Assembly: GCF_011397635.1 (NCBI RefSeq)
Contig: NC_064755.1
Coordinates: 17,529,282-17,593,281, forward strand
Source: Epinephelus fuscoguttatus
Lineage: Eukaryota > Chordata > Actinopteri > Perciformes > Serranidae
Reading direction: 5' to 3'
Length of the DNA: 64,000 bases
In this document: in pieces, positions 42,368-55,806 of the stretch
How the letters are laid out: each line of letters starts with the position of its first letter
Position numbering within the stretch: position 1 is the stretch's first letter
Program-made: the position numbers and the translations under genes
The notes under the pieces: generated by a model
Seen by the model: the letters and a program-made list of their open reading frames with translations, nothing else
Told to the model about the DNA's origin: nothing
The model's database searches: none

Positions 42368-45280
42368 AATAGGCAACGCAGTAACAGAATCTCGATTTAT
42401 ATTTGATCAGCGCAGCGTAGTTTGACAGTTTGACTGCAGTTCAGAGAAGTGATTGACATGATTGACAGCTGCCTTAGAGATACCTCAGCTCCGATTGGTT
42501 TATTTCGTTCACGTGCGAAAAGGCCATTAGAAGTGCTGGAAGGCAAAAGAGGAGGCAGAATATGATTTTATGATTTTTTCTTAATAAAAGTTACCACAGC
42601 TACTACAGCTTTAAAGCAAATATCAAATCAAATCATATACTCACAGAATCCTGTTAAAAACACATTATCATCAAAATTTTTACTTTTCATCAACCAAGAA
42701 AAATCTTTTTGTATAAACTTGGTTAACACTGTCTCAGTAATTAAACTGTCTTTTCTGGGGTTTAATGCTCTTACAAGAAGAAGAATCGTCATGAAACTGA
42801 CAAATCAACCTTCAACACAGATTTTTAGGAGTGACAAACCTGATATTCAGTCACTCCTGGGAGCAACAATCAACTATCAGCCCACTCAGCACTGGATGTG
42901 GGAGAGCCAGGGCCTTAGCAGTCACAGTCACAACCTCTATTAAATATTAAAAGGGAGTAATAACACTAGAAACACAATGCTACAAAAACACCCCAAAATT
43001 GCCATTGTTTTATTGTCAATTAACACAGAACATCATCAGTATTTTCCTTTTACTCACTGAATGCAGATGCCGTCTTGGGTTTTGAATGACCCCTTGAGAT
43101 GAGGTAACAGCAGTGGTTCCACCTTAACTAGACATTTCTGGGCAGGAAAATTAGCTGCAAATCCACATTTGGCTCCGTGTACATGTTGGGATAATTCCTA
43201 TGTACATGTTCCTGAATGCATGTCTGTGCATGAGTGTTCATAACCAGTTTTTTGTCCTGGTTTATGTATGTTAAGTGTGTTTGTGAGAAGTGGCTGCGAC
43301 AGGTAACCAGGAATTATCCAGTGGCTTGCTCCCCAGACAGACTGTGTGCGTACGCAGTGTGCCAGGCTAGTAATTGTGGGCTCGGAGGGAGAGAGGCTAT
43401 ACCATGTTAGCCTTATTATTATCATTAAAGCGAGAGTTAGCTAGCTGTCTGAGGCCAGGTCCAACAGGGAGATGTTCCTCCAGACAAACTGATGCTTACA
43501 AGCCTTCTGTTTGTCCCACGTGTGCTCAGTGAATCAACCGCTGCCTAGTAGCAATTACTGCCAGACCATCACAGCAAATAACAATTTGTCTTTATTTGAC
43601 CTTCAAGCTAAAACTACTTTTTTTTTAAAATTTGAAAACAAAAAAGTGGTGCTGATAGTGTCAGACATCTCTCTCCTGCAGCAGCGTGCTGTGTGTTTAT
43701 TAATAATGTCAGTTATTAGCCCCTGTAAGTTGCGCCACCTGCAGCCTCTCAGTCTGATAAACAATGAGAGCTGCTCAGCTCTCAGCGCCGAGAGCCACCT
43801 GTGAGTTTCTGTGTGTGACAAACTGTACCTGTGCATCATCTCTGGACTCTTTTAACACCTGTAACTGCCCTGACAGCTGCTCAGCTGCATTGTGACTGTA
43901 TTAAGAGACAGTGACAGAGGGAAAGTTAGGTGCTGGTGGGTTATTTCAGGGTACATTTATTTTATCCATTTTTGTTACTTGAACTTTATTAGAGCAACTA
44001 CAGTGAACTTTATATTGTTTATTTTGGCGGCCCCTGTGGACAAAAATGGTAGTGTTTCAATAAGCACCACGTCCTCCTGTTGTAAATATCTTTATTTGGC
44101 TAGCATGTTTATTTGCTCCGGAAGGGAGTGAAAGGAGGACAAATCATTTTTAATGCTACTTTTCTTTTTTTAAAACACAGCTGTTTGCAGGATGCATAGT
44201 GATGAGGTAATGCATCTATTTGTGGCTATGTAAGATTCATATCTGTACTATGATAATAGTGGAACAGAGTAAACATTATTTTTGCCAGAAATATAAATTC
44301 CTACACTGATGTTAATCAACATCTTGGAATGTATTGCATAAATGAAATACTGTAGACATAATACATACCCGTCTCGGGGGAAGAGGGCCAATTAAGGATC
44401 GGATTTGAATCCTTCCAAATCCAACAATTATCTCCATCTGTTGAGTGACCAACCGACGTTGACTCATGTTTTCACCCGTGCTCTATCACAGCCCTTTACA
44501 GTTCTTTTCTTTTTCTCTTTGCTGATCCTGTCCCTGTAGTAGCAATAGCCAGAAAATATAACTTCAAAAATCAAATTCTTCAAAGAAAAATCTCCTCCTG
44601 CTTCCCTTTAACTGGCTAATGTACTACTCACTGCCAAACTTTATCTGGGAAAACATAAACACAAGCTGTTTTCTCATATGAACTCTGAGCTCTGGGACAA
44701 TCACGTCTGGATATTGTTTCCCTTGGTTTCCCTTTTTCACACATGTAGCACACAACAGGAGATTGTCCATGTCCGAGGTGTTCTCACCTCATGGAAATAC
44801 TCCATTTGATTTTGGCAAGGGGTTGCACCTAGGTAGAGCATGTAGGGGGCAGGACATGACGTGGATTACCGCACGGTCATGTAGCCAGTTTGTAATTTGA
44901 GGGTAATAAGGGAGACACACCAAACTGACATCAAAGTATTAGTGACACACAGGGCGACTGTTGTATCCCCTCAAGTCGCCTGTGTCTCGGCCAAAAACAT
45001 TGCACAAGAACACACCACAAAGACTACAGCCAGCAGCCAACTGGCACATGTGTTGTGCGCCTGCGTGAGAGTTAATAAATCTCCATTCCAGCAATTGGTG
45101 GTAGTCTGCAGTTGTTACTCAAAAAGGGAAACCGGAAGATCAACAGGACAGGCTCAAGACACTAGCTAGTTAGCACATAAACAACACAACCCTGTAGTGA
45201 AAGAACAAATGATGCTCAGTGTGCATTATTAAACTATGACACAAAGAATTACGAGCCAGTTCTGCTAAAGAGCCCTATGC
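42368..45280. other. Intergenic DNA, no gene seen
   Basis: Mixed AT-rich sequence with no splice-flanked exon. 43440-43900 is non-repetitive and includes the CTCF-like motif described separately. Confidence 0.5.
43732..43745 (-). promoter_or_regulatory. CTCF-like motif, minus orientation
   Basis: The minus strand reads GCTGCAGGTGGCGC, 12 of 14 with CCASYAGRKGGCRS (mismatches at 1 and 3). It is 14.7 kb downstream of the igf2 stop. Confidence 0.35.
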
Positions 45281-45282
45281 CA

Positions 45283-45307
45283 CCCCCCCCCCCCCCCCCA
45301 AAAAAAA
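45283..45307. repeat. C17-A8 homopolymer junction
   Basis: Seventeen C followed by eight A, of the same design as 20519-20550. Confidence 0.9.
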
Positions 45308-45484
45308 GCTTAACTAATATAACAATTTTATTTCGATCTCACACCCCTTGACTTCAGTTATTTTGTTTACTTTCCTCACTTCCATTTCTCTTCTCCTGCA
45401 CTGAGCTGAACTGCCAATCACAGTGATTTCACTCACTGACAGGTTCCGCTGTCTCTGACGCCGATTCAACCTGCTGAATTGGAC

Positions 45485-45680
45485 AAAAAAAAATCTTAGC
45501 CGACAAGGGCCAGCAGTGCGGGACACACTACAAAAACTAGGGCAACAGATGCTCAACGACGGCCTAACATTGACCAGCAATCGACCGTCAATGTTAGGCC
45601 GTCGCTGAGCATCTGTCGCCCTAGTTTTTGTAGTGTGTCCTGTACTGTTGGCCCTTGTCGGCTCTTGTAAGATTTTTTTT
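45485..45680. repeat. Foldback element: about 90-bp near-perfect hairpin
   Basis: The left arm 45485-45574 and right arm 45587-45680 are inverted copies separated by 12 nt. I count five base differences, all transitions, plus one 5-nt insertion in the right arm near its outer end. Three of the five differences would be G-U pairs in a + strand transcript. The outer edge is an A/T run. No transposase or clear target duplication is present, so it may be a foldback MITE. Confidence 0.85.
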
Positions 45681-47948
45681 AAGCAACAGAGTCTCTTGCT
45701 ATTCTTTGAATTTGTCTAACAATTTCGGCTTCTCTTACTGACAGAAGCTCACGGATCCCATTGTCTCTCCAGACATTTTCATTGCCACCTTTGTTTGAGT
45801 GACCCCTCGTCCTTACCCTCTGATGTTTGTTTTCTTGCACTTTCACAGGAACTGAATAATGTTATCATGTCATCAAATGTCATCAACATGCCCTAGCGCT
45901 CGCTGTCAATTGTCCGGTTGTTTACCTGCTCCATTCATATTGAGGTTGTACAAGGGAACTGGCAGGGTAAAGTCCATTTAATGTCTGATCCAATTGATTC
46001 AGATTCAGCTTTCTCATATACAGCTCCACAGTAATGTCTAGATAATCTCAGGTTTGCACTGCATGCGTGGAAGGGGCTATGGGCCCTTTCTGTTTGTGTA
46101 GTGTAAATCATTTCATCTGATTTTGTAATTTGGACCTGGTGACAGGCATTAAGAATGATTATACAGAAATAGCCAATGTTCTCACTGATGGACTTGTTTG
46201 CTTATAAAGTAGCTTCATAGAAAGAGGTTTCATAACAAGTTAAAAACTCTTGTCAGCTGCTTTAAACTATATACATCCCAGCAAGGTTTGATACCTCTTT
46301 TGCAAGGGACACTTAGCCAAGACTTAGTCAAGAAAAGTTATAGCAAAAACAACACAAAAGCAAAAACCTCATACACAATTGATATTAAAACAGATAATGA
46401 TACTTTAATAAGGTTAAAAGTAGGCTAAGACAAAATTAAGTTGAATTCTGTCAGATATATCAGATTCACCTCACTGAAATCCTCTTGCAGGTTATTTAAG
46501 GTGAATGAAGCAGAAGACACGTAGGCTCTCTTTTCCATTTCTGTCCATGTATTCTGTTTCCTGAAAAGATAAAAATCAAAAAAAGAAAAGGGGCCAAATG
46601 AAGATCCTTGAAATATGTCAGAAATTATCATTTCAAAACTGAAACTTGAAACATCCTGTGGTATTTCTTCTTTTTCTTTTTTCGCTTTCATTTTTCATTT
46701 CCAATAATTGCCTCTTAAAAAAACATCTATTTTTTTTTTTTAAACAAAGATATCATTCTTACTATTATGTATCTTTCACGAGTCAGGAGGGAGACAGAGT
46801 TCTCGCCACGGACTGGCAAACCAAACAAAAAAGCAAGCAAAACAGCCCCGGACAACAGACAAAGTTTTATCAATAAAGATGTTCTTTCTATGAAAATAAT
46901 CACAGCGGCCAAACAAAACATGGCGCAGGATCGAGAGCTGTTGTCGGAGGTTTGCCAGCAGACACTCTTGTAGGAAACTGAGCAGCAGAGGGGACAGGGA
47001 TGACGCCACAGGGCCTTTTCCCCCTAAATGTCCCCCTCCACCTGTCCCAGTCCGCATTCCAGCAGTATGACCTGCTCATCTAAGTCCCCTACAGGGAGAG
47101 TCCGGAGGGTCCGGGGGTCCTGCTTTCCAGCAGTCTGATAATAAGGGATGATGTGTCTGCCAGCTCAGCTCCCATGTGTCATCAGTGTGGGGTTTTGTCG
47201 AGTGGGGGAAGGGTGATGGGGACAACAGCAGAAAAACAGGGAGATTAAAGTGCACAATAACACTTTTTTATCATTTACTATGTCCACTCTACGTGTGAAA
47301 ACGAGCCTCGCAAGATCCAAAGACCCGCGAAAACAAGACTTTGAAGGAAAATAACACCCAGGGGTCACTTTGTTTTTGTAATTTTGCTTGTTCCCTTGTC
47401 TTCCTTTAAACAAGCAGCTCAGTTGAGAAATACCAAGAAAAAGTGTCACTTCCCCTTCAGCATGACATCTCCATTATTTGTGTGAATTTCTAAGTGTTTT
47501 CCCAAAGCTTTAAATACTTTATAGACAAAGTGGGAGCTTATAAATAGCAAAAATTCCAATAACGGAAAAGCCTGACGAAATGTAATCTGAGGAGCCGATT
47601 TAAACGACAAGGGACTTATGTCCAAAAACTCTGGCGTTGGTCTTTAAGACAGGAATGGAAAGAATTTTGATTTCTTCAATTTATTAATAGCACATGGCAA
47701 AGAAGCAGTGTGTGGGACCGTGTGTGAGAAAGCGATGTGTGCATGTCAAGCACACAACAGGTGCCAAACATAACAGAGGAGACGAGAAAAACATGGTGGG
47801 GTTAGCTCACAGCCGGGCTTCCCGCTAACACAGTGTCACAAACAAAGAATGGGACTGTGCGTAAGTTTGAGCAAGTCTATGCAATTTTGTGACTATGTGT
47901 GATGTTATGCGTGTGCATTTGATAGATAGTGTGTCTCAGAGGATGCAC

Positions 47949-47952
<4 letters not shown>

Positions 47953-48011
<59 letters not shown>
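47953..48011. repeat. (TG)n microsatellite
   Basis: TG repeat of about 59 nt. Confidence 0.95.
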
Positions 48012-48012
<1 letters not shown>

Positions 48013-48134
48013 CAGTGTCTGCAGCTGTACGTGTGCAATGAGCGAAAACAGTATGGGGGAAATGAATGAGGTATGTGTAATGGCTTGTTGCTCTGCTATG
48101 TTCATTAGGCTTCAGCGCATGTAAGTGTGTCTCC

Positions 48135-48136
<2 letters not shown>

Positions 48137-48175
<39 letters not shown>

Positions 48176-48186
48176 CGTGTGTGTGT
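48137..48186. repeat. (TG)n microsatellite, slightly interrupted
   Basis: TG repeat of about 50 nt with GCGTGCG interruptions near its end, 126 bp after the previous tract. Confidence 0.95.
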
Positions 48187-50436
48187 TTGCTTTGCTTAAA
48201 CACAAATTCCTTGGAAACAGTAGGAGGTATGGAAAGTGTTCCCTGCACAGCTTTTGAGGTTTGGTTGTCAACATTGTCAGTATAACATCACCGACAGTAA
48301 CACATGAGACAGATGCTGACACTGTAGCGGATTACCCTACATTTGTTTGGCTTGATGGAACGATAGATCATATTTCTCATTTCTCTGCTGCCTCTGTGGA
48401 GAGTGACATAAATTTTGGGCCTTGCATGTTGTGTGGTGAAAATATGTTATTCAGAGGAGTGAAAGCCAGCATGTCCTTTAAAAACCTTCTCACTGTAGCG
48501 TGCTGGAACATCATATATTGTACATGCTGTGTGTGGGCCATTTTTTTTCTCCGATATTCAGGCAATATGCAGTGTATTAGCTGCTGCCTGTGTCTGCCCA
48601 AGTAACTCTAGGAGGTACCCTCCAGCTGTTTGGATCCAGAGAGCTTTGCATAAACTTATTTTCTACCTCCTCGTATATCACTTCGCTCCCATCCTATTAC
48701 CTGTTCTTTCACACGTAACCATTAAGTGATTGTTTTTCCCTGGGTCACTGAGGTAATTGAAATATATTGTCTATATGCACCATATAGTTCAGGAGAGCAT
48801 GGAAAATTTGCGGCAGAACAATGCATAAAATATAATTCATAACAGAGTGAGATTTTCCCTTAAGGTTAAGTGGATATAAATAAGATCTTAATGCGCTGTG
48901 ACATATTTGGCAAGCCCTGTAACATATACAAGACATATATTTCCATAGGCTATGCTGAGATACACTCTTTCTTGTGTGCCAGACCATATAATAAACACCA
49001 TTTTTACAGCCTCAAAGCCAGGTCTTCCCAACATCATTAAATGTATGGACCTTGTTAGAGAAGCCATTATGTCCACGTTGTCCAAGTTGTTTTCCATATG
49101 AGGCTGTACGTTTCCTGACTTACCCTTGGCTGTCCTCATATGGCTGGGCTGAGCTTACTGACCCCCAGCACAGTTTACTGGGAGTTTCACTTCTACAGCG
49201 GTTCCCAAAAAGCTTTCCGACACAGACAGTGATACAGCTGGCCGCCCTACAGTTGACATTTACAACAGCCTCTCATCTGACAGTGATTCAAAGCACACAC
49301 ACTAAAGATATATATCGCACCAGATGCAGCACTGGAACTGTACAACAACAACAACCAAAGACACTGATGATGAAATATGTCATGCTGAGCAGGTGAACAG
49401 GTCAAACTGCCTGAGGGCCTGAGGGGGGGATATCTAAGGTTGGGGCTTCGCTCTACATTTAGGCTGACAGTGTACTCAAAACAAAATGAAAATTGGAATT
49501 GTTTGACATCTCAGGTTGATGTTGCAAAAGACTCATCTCGACTTGACGTTCATTTTTAATGTCATCCATGCTGGAGGAACTTTTACAACCTTTAAGTTTC
49601 TAAGAACAAAATGGAAATAGAAGAAAACATTAGATTTTTTTTACAACTGTTTATAAGTAAGTTTACGAGCAGTGATTGACATGATTGACAGTCGTGTTAG
49701 AGACTTCTTGGCTCTAGTTGGTTGTTTTTGGTGAGCGAATGCTATTGCAAGCAGTAGGAAGAGGAGGAGGAACTTGAATTTCTTTACAGACTCTCACCTA
49801 TAGCTATAAGGCTCATTTATGCTCAGCAGCACTGAAATCATGAGGGCAGTGTAGCCAGTTGACATGACCATAGGACTTTGAAATGATTGTAGTTTTTGAT
49901 GAGAGGTTATTCAAGTTGGTAAGAAATTTTAATCATCCACATGACCTTACTTAGCCTGGGCACAGGCACAAACAGTTACTACAGAACAGCTGGGAAAAGA
50001 TTTGATGGGAAATAAATGTGAACTGTAGTGAAAGAAAAGTGGAGGTTTGTGCGGCACCACTGTCCTGTAGTAACCTCTAGTAGATGTATCCATGCCAATG
50101 TAAAGGACACATGGAAATATGTGGGCAGCAATGGTTATAACATTTGAATTAGACATACCTATTTTTGTATGTAAAGGGAGTACAAACCAGGCCCCCAGGA
50201 AGTATGCTTTGCTTTGAAGCCAATTTTCATAGTGGCCAAACAGTAGAATTACAACTTCCGAGTCCATTGGATCCAAAAATACTTTTCCCCACAGAATTCC
50301 GTTGTGACAGAGATGTCTAGTCAGTCAGTAAATATTTTTTTGAGTGTGACAATCCCTGCAAAATCCCTATCAGAATTTGATTTATGTGATCCAATAACAT
50401 TTTGAAAGTCTAGAAGAGCTGCCCGATTAAATTGAG

Positions 50437-51665
50437 CATAGCGTTAGCTCAGACAGGACACGATGTCAAACTCAGCTCACATCCCAGCTACATCAGCTGA
50501 TCTCAAGCAGCCCAGTGGAGCACCTGATTGATGGAGGGGAGTCAGCTGATAGATCACATGATTCCTTTCTATGCAATCAATGGCGAATCTCATTCAGACC
50601 ATCTGATTTAAACTGCTCTGGCCTGCCTACTGGTGCTACTTCCTCTGCAAGCTGGTTTGCAACCTGCCTCCATCCCAGCTCCTCCTTTTCATGCTGTGTC
50701 TGACTTATCAATATCATTTCTGTTCATCATCGATGCTGCTCTGTTCTGTTCCTGGGAGGTCTTTGCTGCTGCTCATTCTGCCTTACGCTTCCATGTAGGC
50801 GCATGGAAGGGCAGGGAGGTTTGCTCTGTCTCTGTGCCTCAGGCATTCCTTGTTTGCGCATGGAAGGGCAGAAAGGTATGTTCCTTCTGCCTTATGCCAG
50901 GGCCACACCGGACGTGGAAGCGCTGCGAATAGCCTCAACGCGTCTCAAAGCGAAGCCAGTTTCCGCGCAGCTCCGTGGCCGGCGCTGCAGCGATCGTTTC
51001 GGCGTCTGGTCTATTTTCTGCGCGAGCCGCAAACGAATGTGTCAAGCCGGGCAGGAAGTCAAACAAAGGAACAACAACAGCATCTGGTCAATTTTCAGAA
51101 TAAAACAAATTTCACTATAAAACACCCCATTTGACAAATGCGATGTATATATGTGTGTGTGTTTATATACATATTAGTCAGTGTTATCTAAACAGAGTGC
51201 GAGAGAGATGAACACACACACACACATAGACACACACACACAAGAAAGAGAGAGAGAGAGAGAGAGAGAGTGGGCCAGCTATAGGGGGTGGGGGTTGGGG
51301 CACACACACGCAAACAGAGAGAGATACCCATGATGGAAAAACAGCCCCAAATGTGACGGAGACAACAGCTGGGAGCAGAAGCACTTGTCGACCGGCGTGG
51401 AGAAATGTGCGTCTGATGTGAACGGGCTCGCGCAAGAATTTCAGTGCGCTGCACTTCGCAGCACTTCGTTGGCAGTGTGGCCCTGGCGTTAGGCTTTCCA
51501 CGCAGGCAAGCAGCAGGGCGGAGAGGTATGCTCTCTCCGCCTTAGGCTTTCCATGTCGGCTGGAAGAGGCTTTCTGCACAGGCCCGAGGAAAGGCAGAGA
51601 GGCCCCAGAACAGAGCCATACTGCTAAATATAGAAATAAAGTTTTCTTTGACTAAAGTGTTCCTG
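50437..51665 (+). repeat. Dispersed repeat, copy 2 (interrupted by a second Harbinger-like insertion)
   Basis: Diverged copy of the repeat at 7421-8730 in the same orientation with the same landmarks from 'cagctacatcagctgatctca' to 'aaataaagttttctttgac'. It contains GCCTTA/GCTTTCC units at about 50780, 50840, 50890 and 51538; the 50890 unit is interrupted by the insertion at 50895-51488. Confidence 0.7.
50895..51488. mobile_element. Harbinger-like MITE with TTA target duplication
   Basis: The ends TGCCAGGGCCACAC (50895-50908) and, inverted, GTGTGGCCCTGGCG (51475-51488) match at 13 of 14 positions. TTA flanks both sides (50892-50894 and 51489-51491), and removing the element restores GCCTTAGGCTTTCC. 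The 594-bp interior is CG-rich at both ends and contains CA and GAGA microsatellites around 51212-51270. No transposase was recognised. The 3-bp TTA duplication points to PIF/Harbinger. Confidence 0.75.
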
Positions 51666-53637
51666 ACTGAAATGATTTTTATCCCCATTCAAGTTAGTAG
51701 AGCACAAAACCGGAAATAGCTGGTTCAGGTGGCAGAAGTCTCTCGTGCTCTTGCTCTATGGGCCCGATGATGTGGAGGCAGCCAATCATCTGGGAAATAT
51801 ATGCAGCAATAGAGCGTTTCTGGCTTCATGCACCACTAAACAACTTTTATAGGAATGAACAGGGTCCCGCCTCCAATGCTGTATCCAGATCTCTTTATAC
51901 ATCTGTGATATAAATGAGCCTTCAGGGGAAGATAAATGACGCTGTCAAAAAGTTCAGGCTGCATGCAAAGCTATATATGCAGCTTCTTTCTGGTCACACT
52001 GCTGATGCTTTGCATGTGAGAACACAACTAAATTTACTAGAAGCTTCAGTCTGAAGTTTGCAGCCAACATCACAGAGGTTTTTCAGCCTTGAGGCAATAC
52101 TATCAATGGATTCTGAAAAATTCACATTTTTCACATTGTTTTTGTGCAAATTGACCCATGGCACCATAATTTGCATGAGAGAACTTGTGCTGCTTTATCT
52201 GATAGTGCTATATCAGTGTGTATGATTGGAACTTGTTGCTGGCAGCAAATTCTTTTTAAAGCAGCCTTAATATATGAGTAAATACCTCAGCTACAGAAGC
52301 TATTTCCCTCCCCTGGCCAGCAGGAGATCAGTGATGTGTGTGTGTGTTTGGGAAATAGTGTAAGGTGGGATTGCAAATAAAAGTCCTGACCCCAGGCCGT
52401 GGAATTCCAGGGTCGGCATTCGAGGAACATGCCCAGCCCTGAGAGTAGGCGAGCCCAAATCCCCCTCTAGGCAACTTCAGCCTTACACAACACGTCTGCA
52501 ACACACACATTCACACATGCACTCACACACAATACACACACACATACACATACACACAATAAGCAGACAGTCCCCTACCCCCTTCCTTTTGTTGTTGTTG
52601 TTTTCTCTTCTCCCCCTCTCACAATGGAAAGGCATCTCCACTCTCTAAGAGGCCACAGTGAGAGATCTGCTCAGTAGTGGAACAATAAACAGAATCTATA
52701 CTGGAAAGGCTCCGCGCCTACCTTGGACTTTAGTCGGCTAACTGATTCTTAGATACAAGGACTAGATAAGGCATAGACAAGCATGCTCCAGCAGGAGTAG
52801 CAGAAACACACACACTCCCCTTCTGTCTAACACAGTTGTTGATGAGGCCACTCATAGGCTGCTTGAAACAGCATCAACCCCTCGGGATGGGGACCGTTTG
52901 CTGCTGAGGCCCCAGCAGCATCGAGGCGCTCCGTGAGTCGCTGTCAATACAAAGCTCCTTTGAGCTTGAGCATTGTCTCCTCCCCAGCTTGTTCTCTATG
53001 ATTAGTCAGCAATCTGCTATCATACAGGGCCCTGGCCTACTTCTGCACAGGAATTCGACCTATGACGTCAGTCTGCTGCTGCAAAGAGGCCAAAGTCTGT
53101 CCGGCATGGGCCTTATAAAGTCCAGGTGGAACGGTTTGAACGGTACGGCTGTTTTTAACCTCATATATAAGTGATTGCTCCCCTTTCTTTGTCTCACTCG
53201 CTAACACACACCAACAAACCGCACACATAAAAAAAAATTCCTGAAATGTCATTAAATGAGCACAAAAGTGAGAGAATGATGAAAAGATGATGTAACAGAG
53301 GCATGACTGGAAACAGACACAAGGTGGATGCAAAAATGTTGTGGTGAGTTTTTCTTATTTAACCATGACCAAAGGCTTTCAAACTCCAACCACAGCCATA
53401 AACCTAAACCATACAGGGTATAGTTTCAGTTTCTTAACGTTAACCAAACCTTTGACCGCCCACACCTCACATTAAACGTTACGATTAGGTAACCATAAAT
53501 GTGATGAACACAAGATGTCAAATCTGCGTTGGTGTCACATAATTTAATTTGTGGTAAGGCAATACACTGTTGGCAACACATTATTTACATTTCAGACTTT
53601 GTACTCATTTGCTGAAATTTTACAAGGCCTCGATGGT

Positions 53638-53638
<1 letters not shown>

Positions 53639-53673
<35 letters not shown>

Positions 53674-53687
53674 ACATACACACACAA
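53639..53687. repeat. (CA)n microsatellite
   Basis: CA repeat of about 49 nt with ATA interruptions near its end. Confidence 0.95.
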
Positions 53688-55734
53688 GCAGGGATTGAAA
53701 AAGACACTGATGGAGGAGGGGTTAGAGGGAAGGAAAACAGAAAACGTGAGAACAGAAACAGGGAAGAAAGACTGATTAATCCTCCCTTTGGTGGTGTTCT
53801 CAAGACGTTTGATGCAACCGTGCACCCAGCCCCTCCAAGCCCCCCCCCCAAAACCTGTCTCCTTCTCTGTGAGGTGGTTTGATGTTTCATTCTTTCTTAT
53901 CAATAGCACCTTTGCATCAATTACCCAACAAAAACATCCTTCAGAGGGACGGGGAATGGGGGAGTGCAGGGGGTGGTTTCTCTGAGGGAGTGTGGGAGAC
54001 AACCTCCTTGTAGCGCATTCCAGGCTTTTGTCATCCCTGGGAATTTGTTTCCTGTCAACGTCTTAAGCCAATAGATAATACGTTATCAGGGATGAGAGCA
54101 GCCTCAACGCCCCCCTATGATGAGAGAGGAAAATATATATGAGGAAATACCTTTTAAGTGAGATGTCTCCTTTTTGATAAATGTTCGCTTTTTTATGTGT
54201 GCGGCAGTAATCATTAAAACAGGATTGGGAGACTCTATTGGTGGAGTCATGATCTAAAGCTCAAGAGAGGAGAAGAAAGGCCAAATAGTTTACTAAAAAA
54301 AAAATGATCAAGAGAGATGATAAAGTCAAGACGCTGCCAGGTTCTTACTCGAAGTGACATAAAAGATGTTTACAGATTTCTCTCTAATATGGATGTTTTG
54401 GGGTATTATTTCATAGCTATTTGGTCTAATTTATGAGGTGCTCCACACATGAGCTCGTTCGGTTTTATGGCCCTGTGTTTCCCAGTGTCTGCAAAGAGAT
54501 GTGTGTGCCCTCTAGACGGCCAGCCTGGGGCCAGTAAACCTCTCTCTGTACAGGCAACCGCAACCATTCTCTCTAAATTACATCACCTTTCCAGATCCCA
54601 CCAGTGAAACCGGTGCTCAGCTGCTGCTGAATTCACCTCATTTTGTTTCCTTTTTTGTACTTCTCTCTCCACTTCTCCTTTCTTTCTAGATTTTTTTCAG
54701 AGTTCAGTGTATGAAATTTCACTCTTTTTCCAACCTATGACCCTGGTAACACCCAAAGCTTTCTTTTTAAATCATAGCAATATCTAGAAACTTGATACTT
54801 TTCCTGTTGCTACATACTCACTTTTCTCCAGTGCAACCTGTGCCCACCATCTTCTCCTCTTACACCACTTTTCCATTTCATTCCCTTCCATCTCTGAGAC
54901 CAACTTGGAAGGAAGTGACTGTGGGTCAGTGGTATGCCTGCAGAGTAAACAGCGGCTAACGGAGGCCTGGACCAGGCTTATCAGGTCGCGTCTGTCTGAT
55001 TGACCCTCCACTCCCTCTTTGTTTAGACGTCCTGACAGGCGGGTCACCACTCCACATCCTCCTCCGCCTCCATTCCATTATTCCCACAATTTCATGTTGT
55101 AAAAGTGAAAGGCCATGTTTTACTTCTTTACTTGAAGGGCAAACAAGCAGCCAGAGGTGCTTCTGGGGGAAACCAAACACTGCAATAAAGGGACTCGGGC
55201 TGCCACCTGAGACATGGCAGGTCAGGATGCTTAGACAGGCATCTGTGATATGCAGCTCATCCTACAAAAACAGTAGGGAAAGGTAAAGGCATGTTGTGGG
55301 CCGTTGACAAATATTTACAGCTCACTTGGACAACAGGAGGAATGCAGGGCAACGTCTCTATCAGAGGTTACTCACCCCCCACCTTTCTCTTTTCCCTCTG
55401 TGTGTGGCAGCGTTGTGTTCTTCAGCTGTTCCCCAGGTCTGTCTGAGGCCACTGCGGCCTGTCAGCCTGTCAGATTAAAGCTTCGGTCTCCCAGTCTTCC
55501 TTAAATGCCATACGCTTTGTTTTCATTGAGGAGGGGTGCAGAATGCGTGTGATCTCTTGTCGGCCTCCTTCTCATCCATCTCTGCCAGAAGCCGAGGGGG
55601 CACGGGGGGTAAAAGGGGGTTCAGGCAGGGGCAAGGGGCAGGGTCACACAGGGGGAAGAGCAGGGTCAGAGGTTAAGCTAGGTTACCCCCAGCCTTTGCA
55701 GTAGAGCGGCGAGGACCTGAAGAGAGGCCTACCA

Positions 55735-55762
55735 GACACACACACAAACACACACACACACG

Positions 55763-55804
<42 letters not shown>
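55735..55804. repeat. (CA)n microsatellite, interrupted
   Basis: About 70 nt of CA repeat with AAACA and CGCACG interruptions. Confidence 0.95.

Positions 55805-55806
<2 letters not shown>

Larger units (their letters stand above)
45690..50430. other. Intergenic DNA with two long TG tracts
   Basis: No gene was seen. TG tracts are at 47953-48011 and 48137-48186. 49672-49740 shares 'gtgattgacatgattgaca' and the following wording with 42451-42510, marking a dispersed repeat. 46900-47460 is non-repetitive and of unknown role. Confidence 0.5.
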
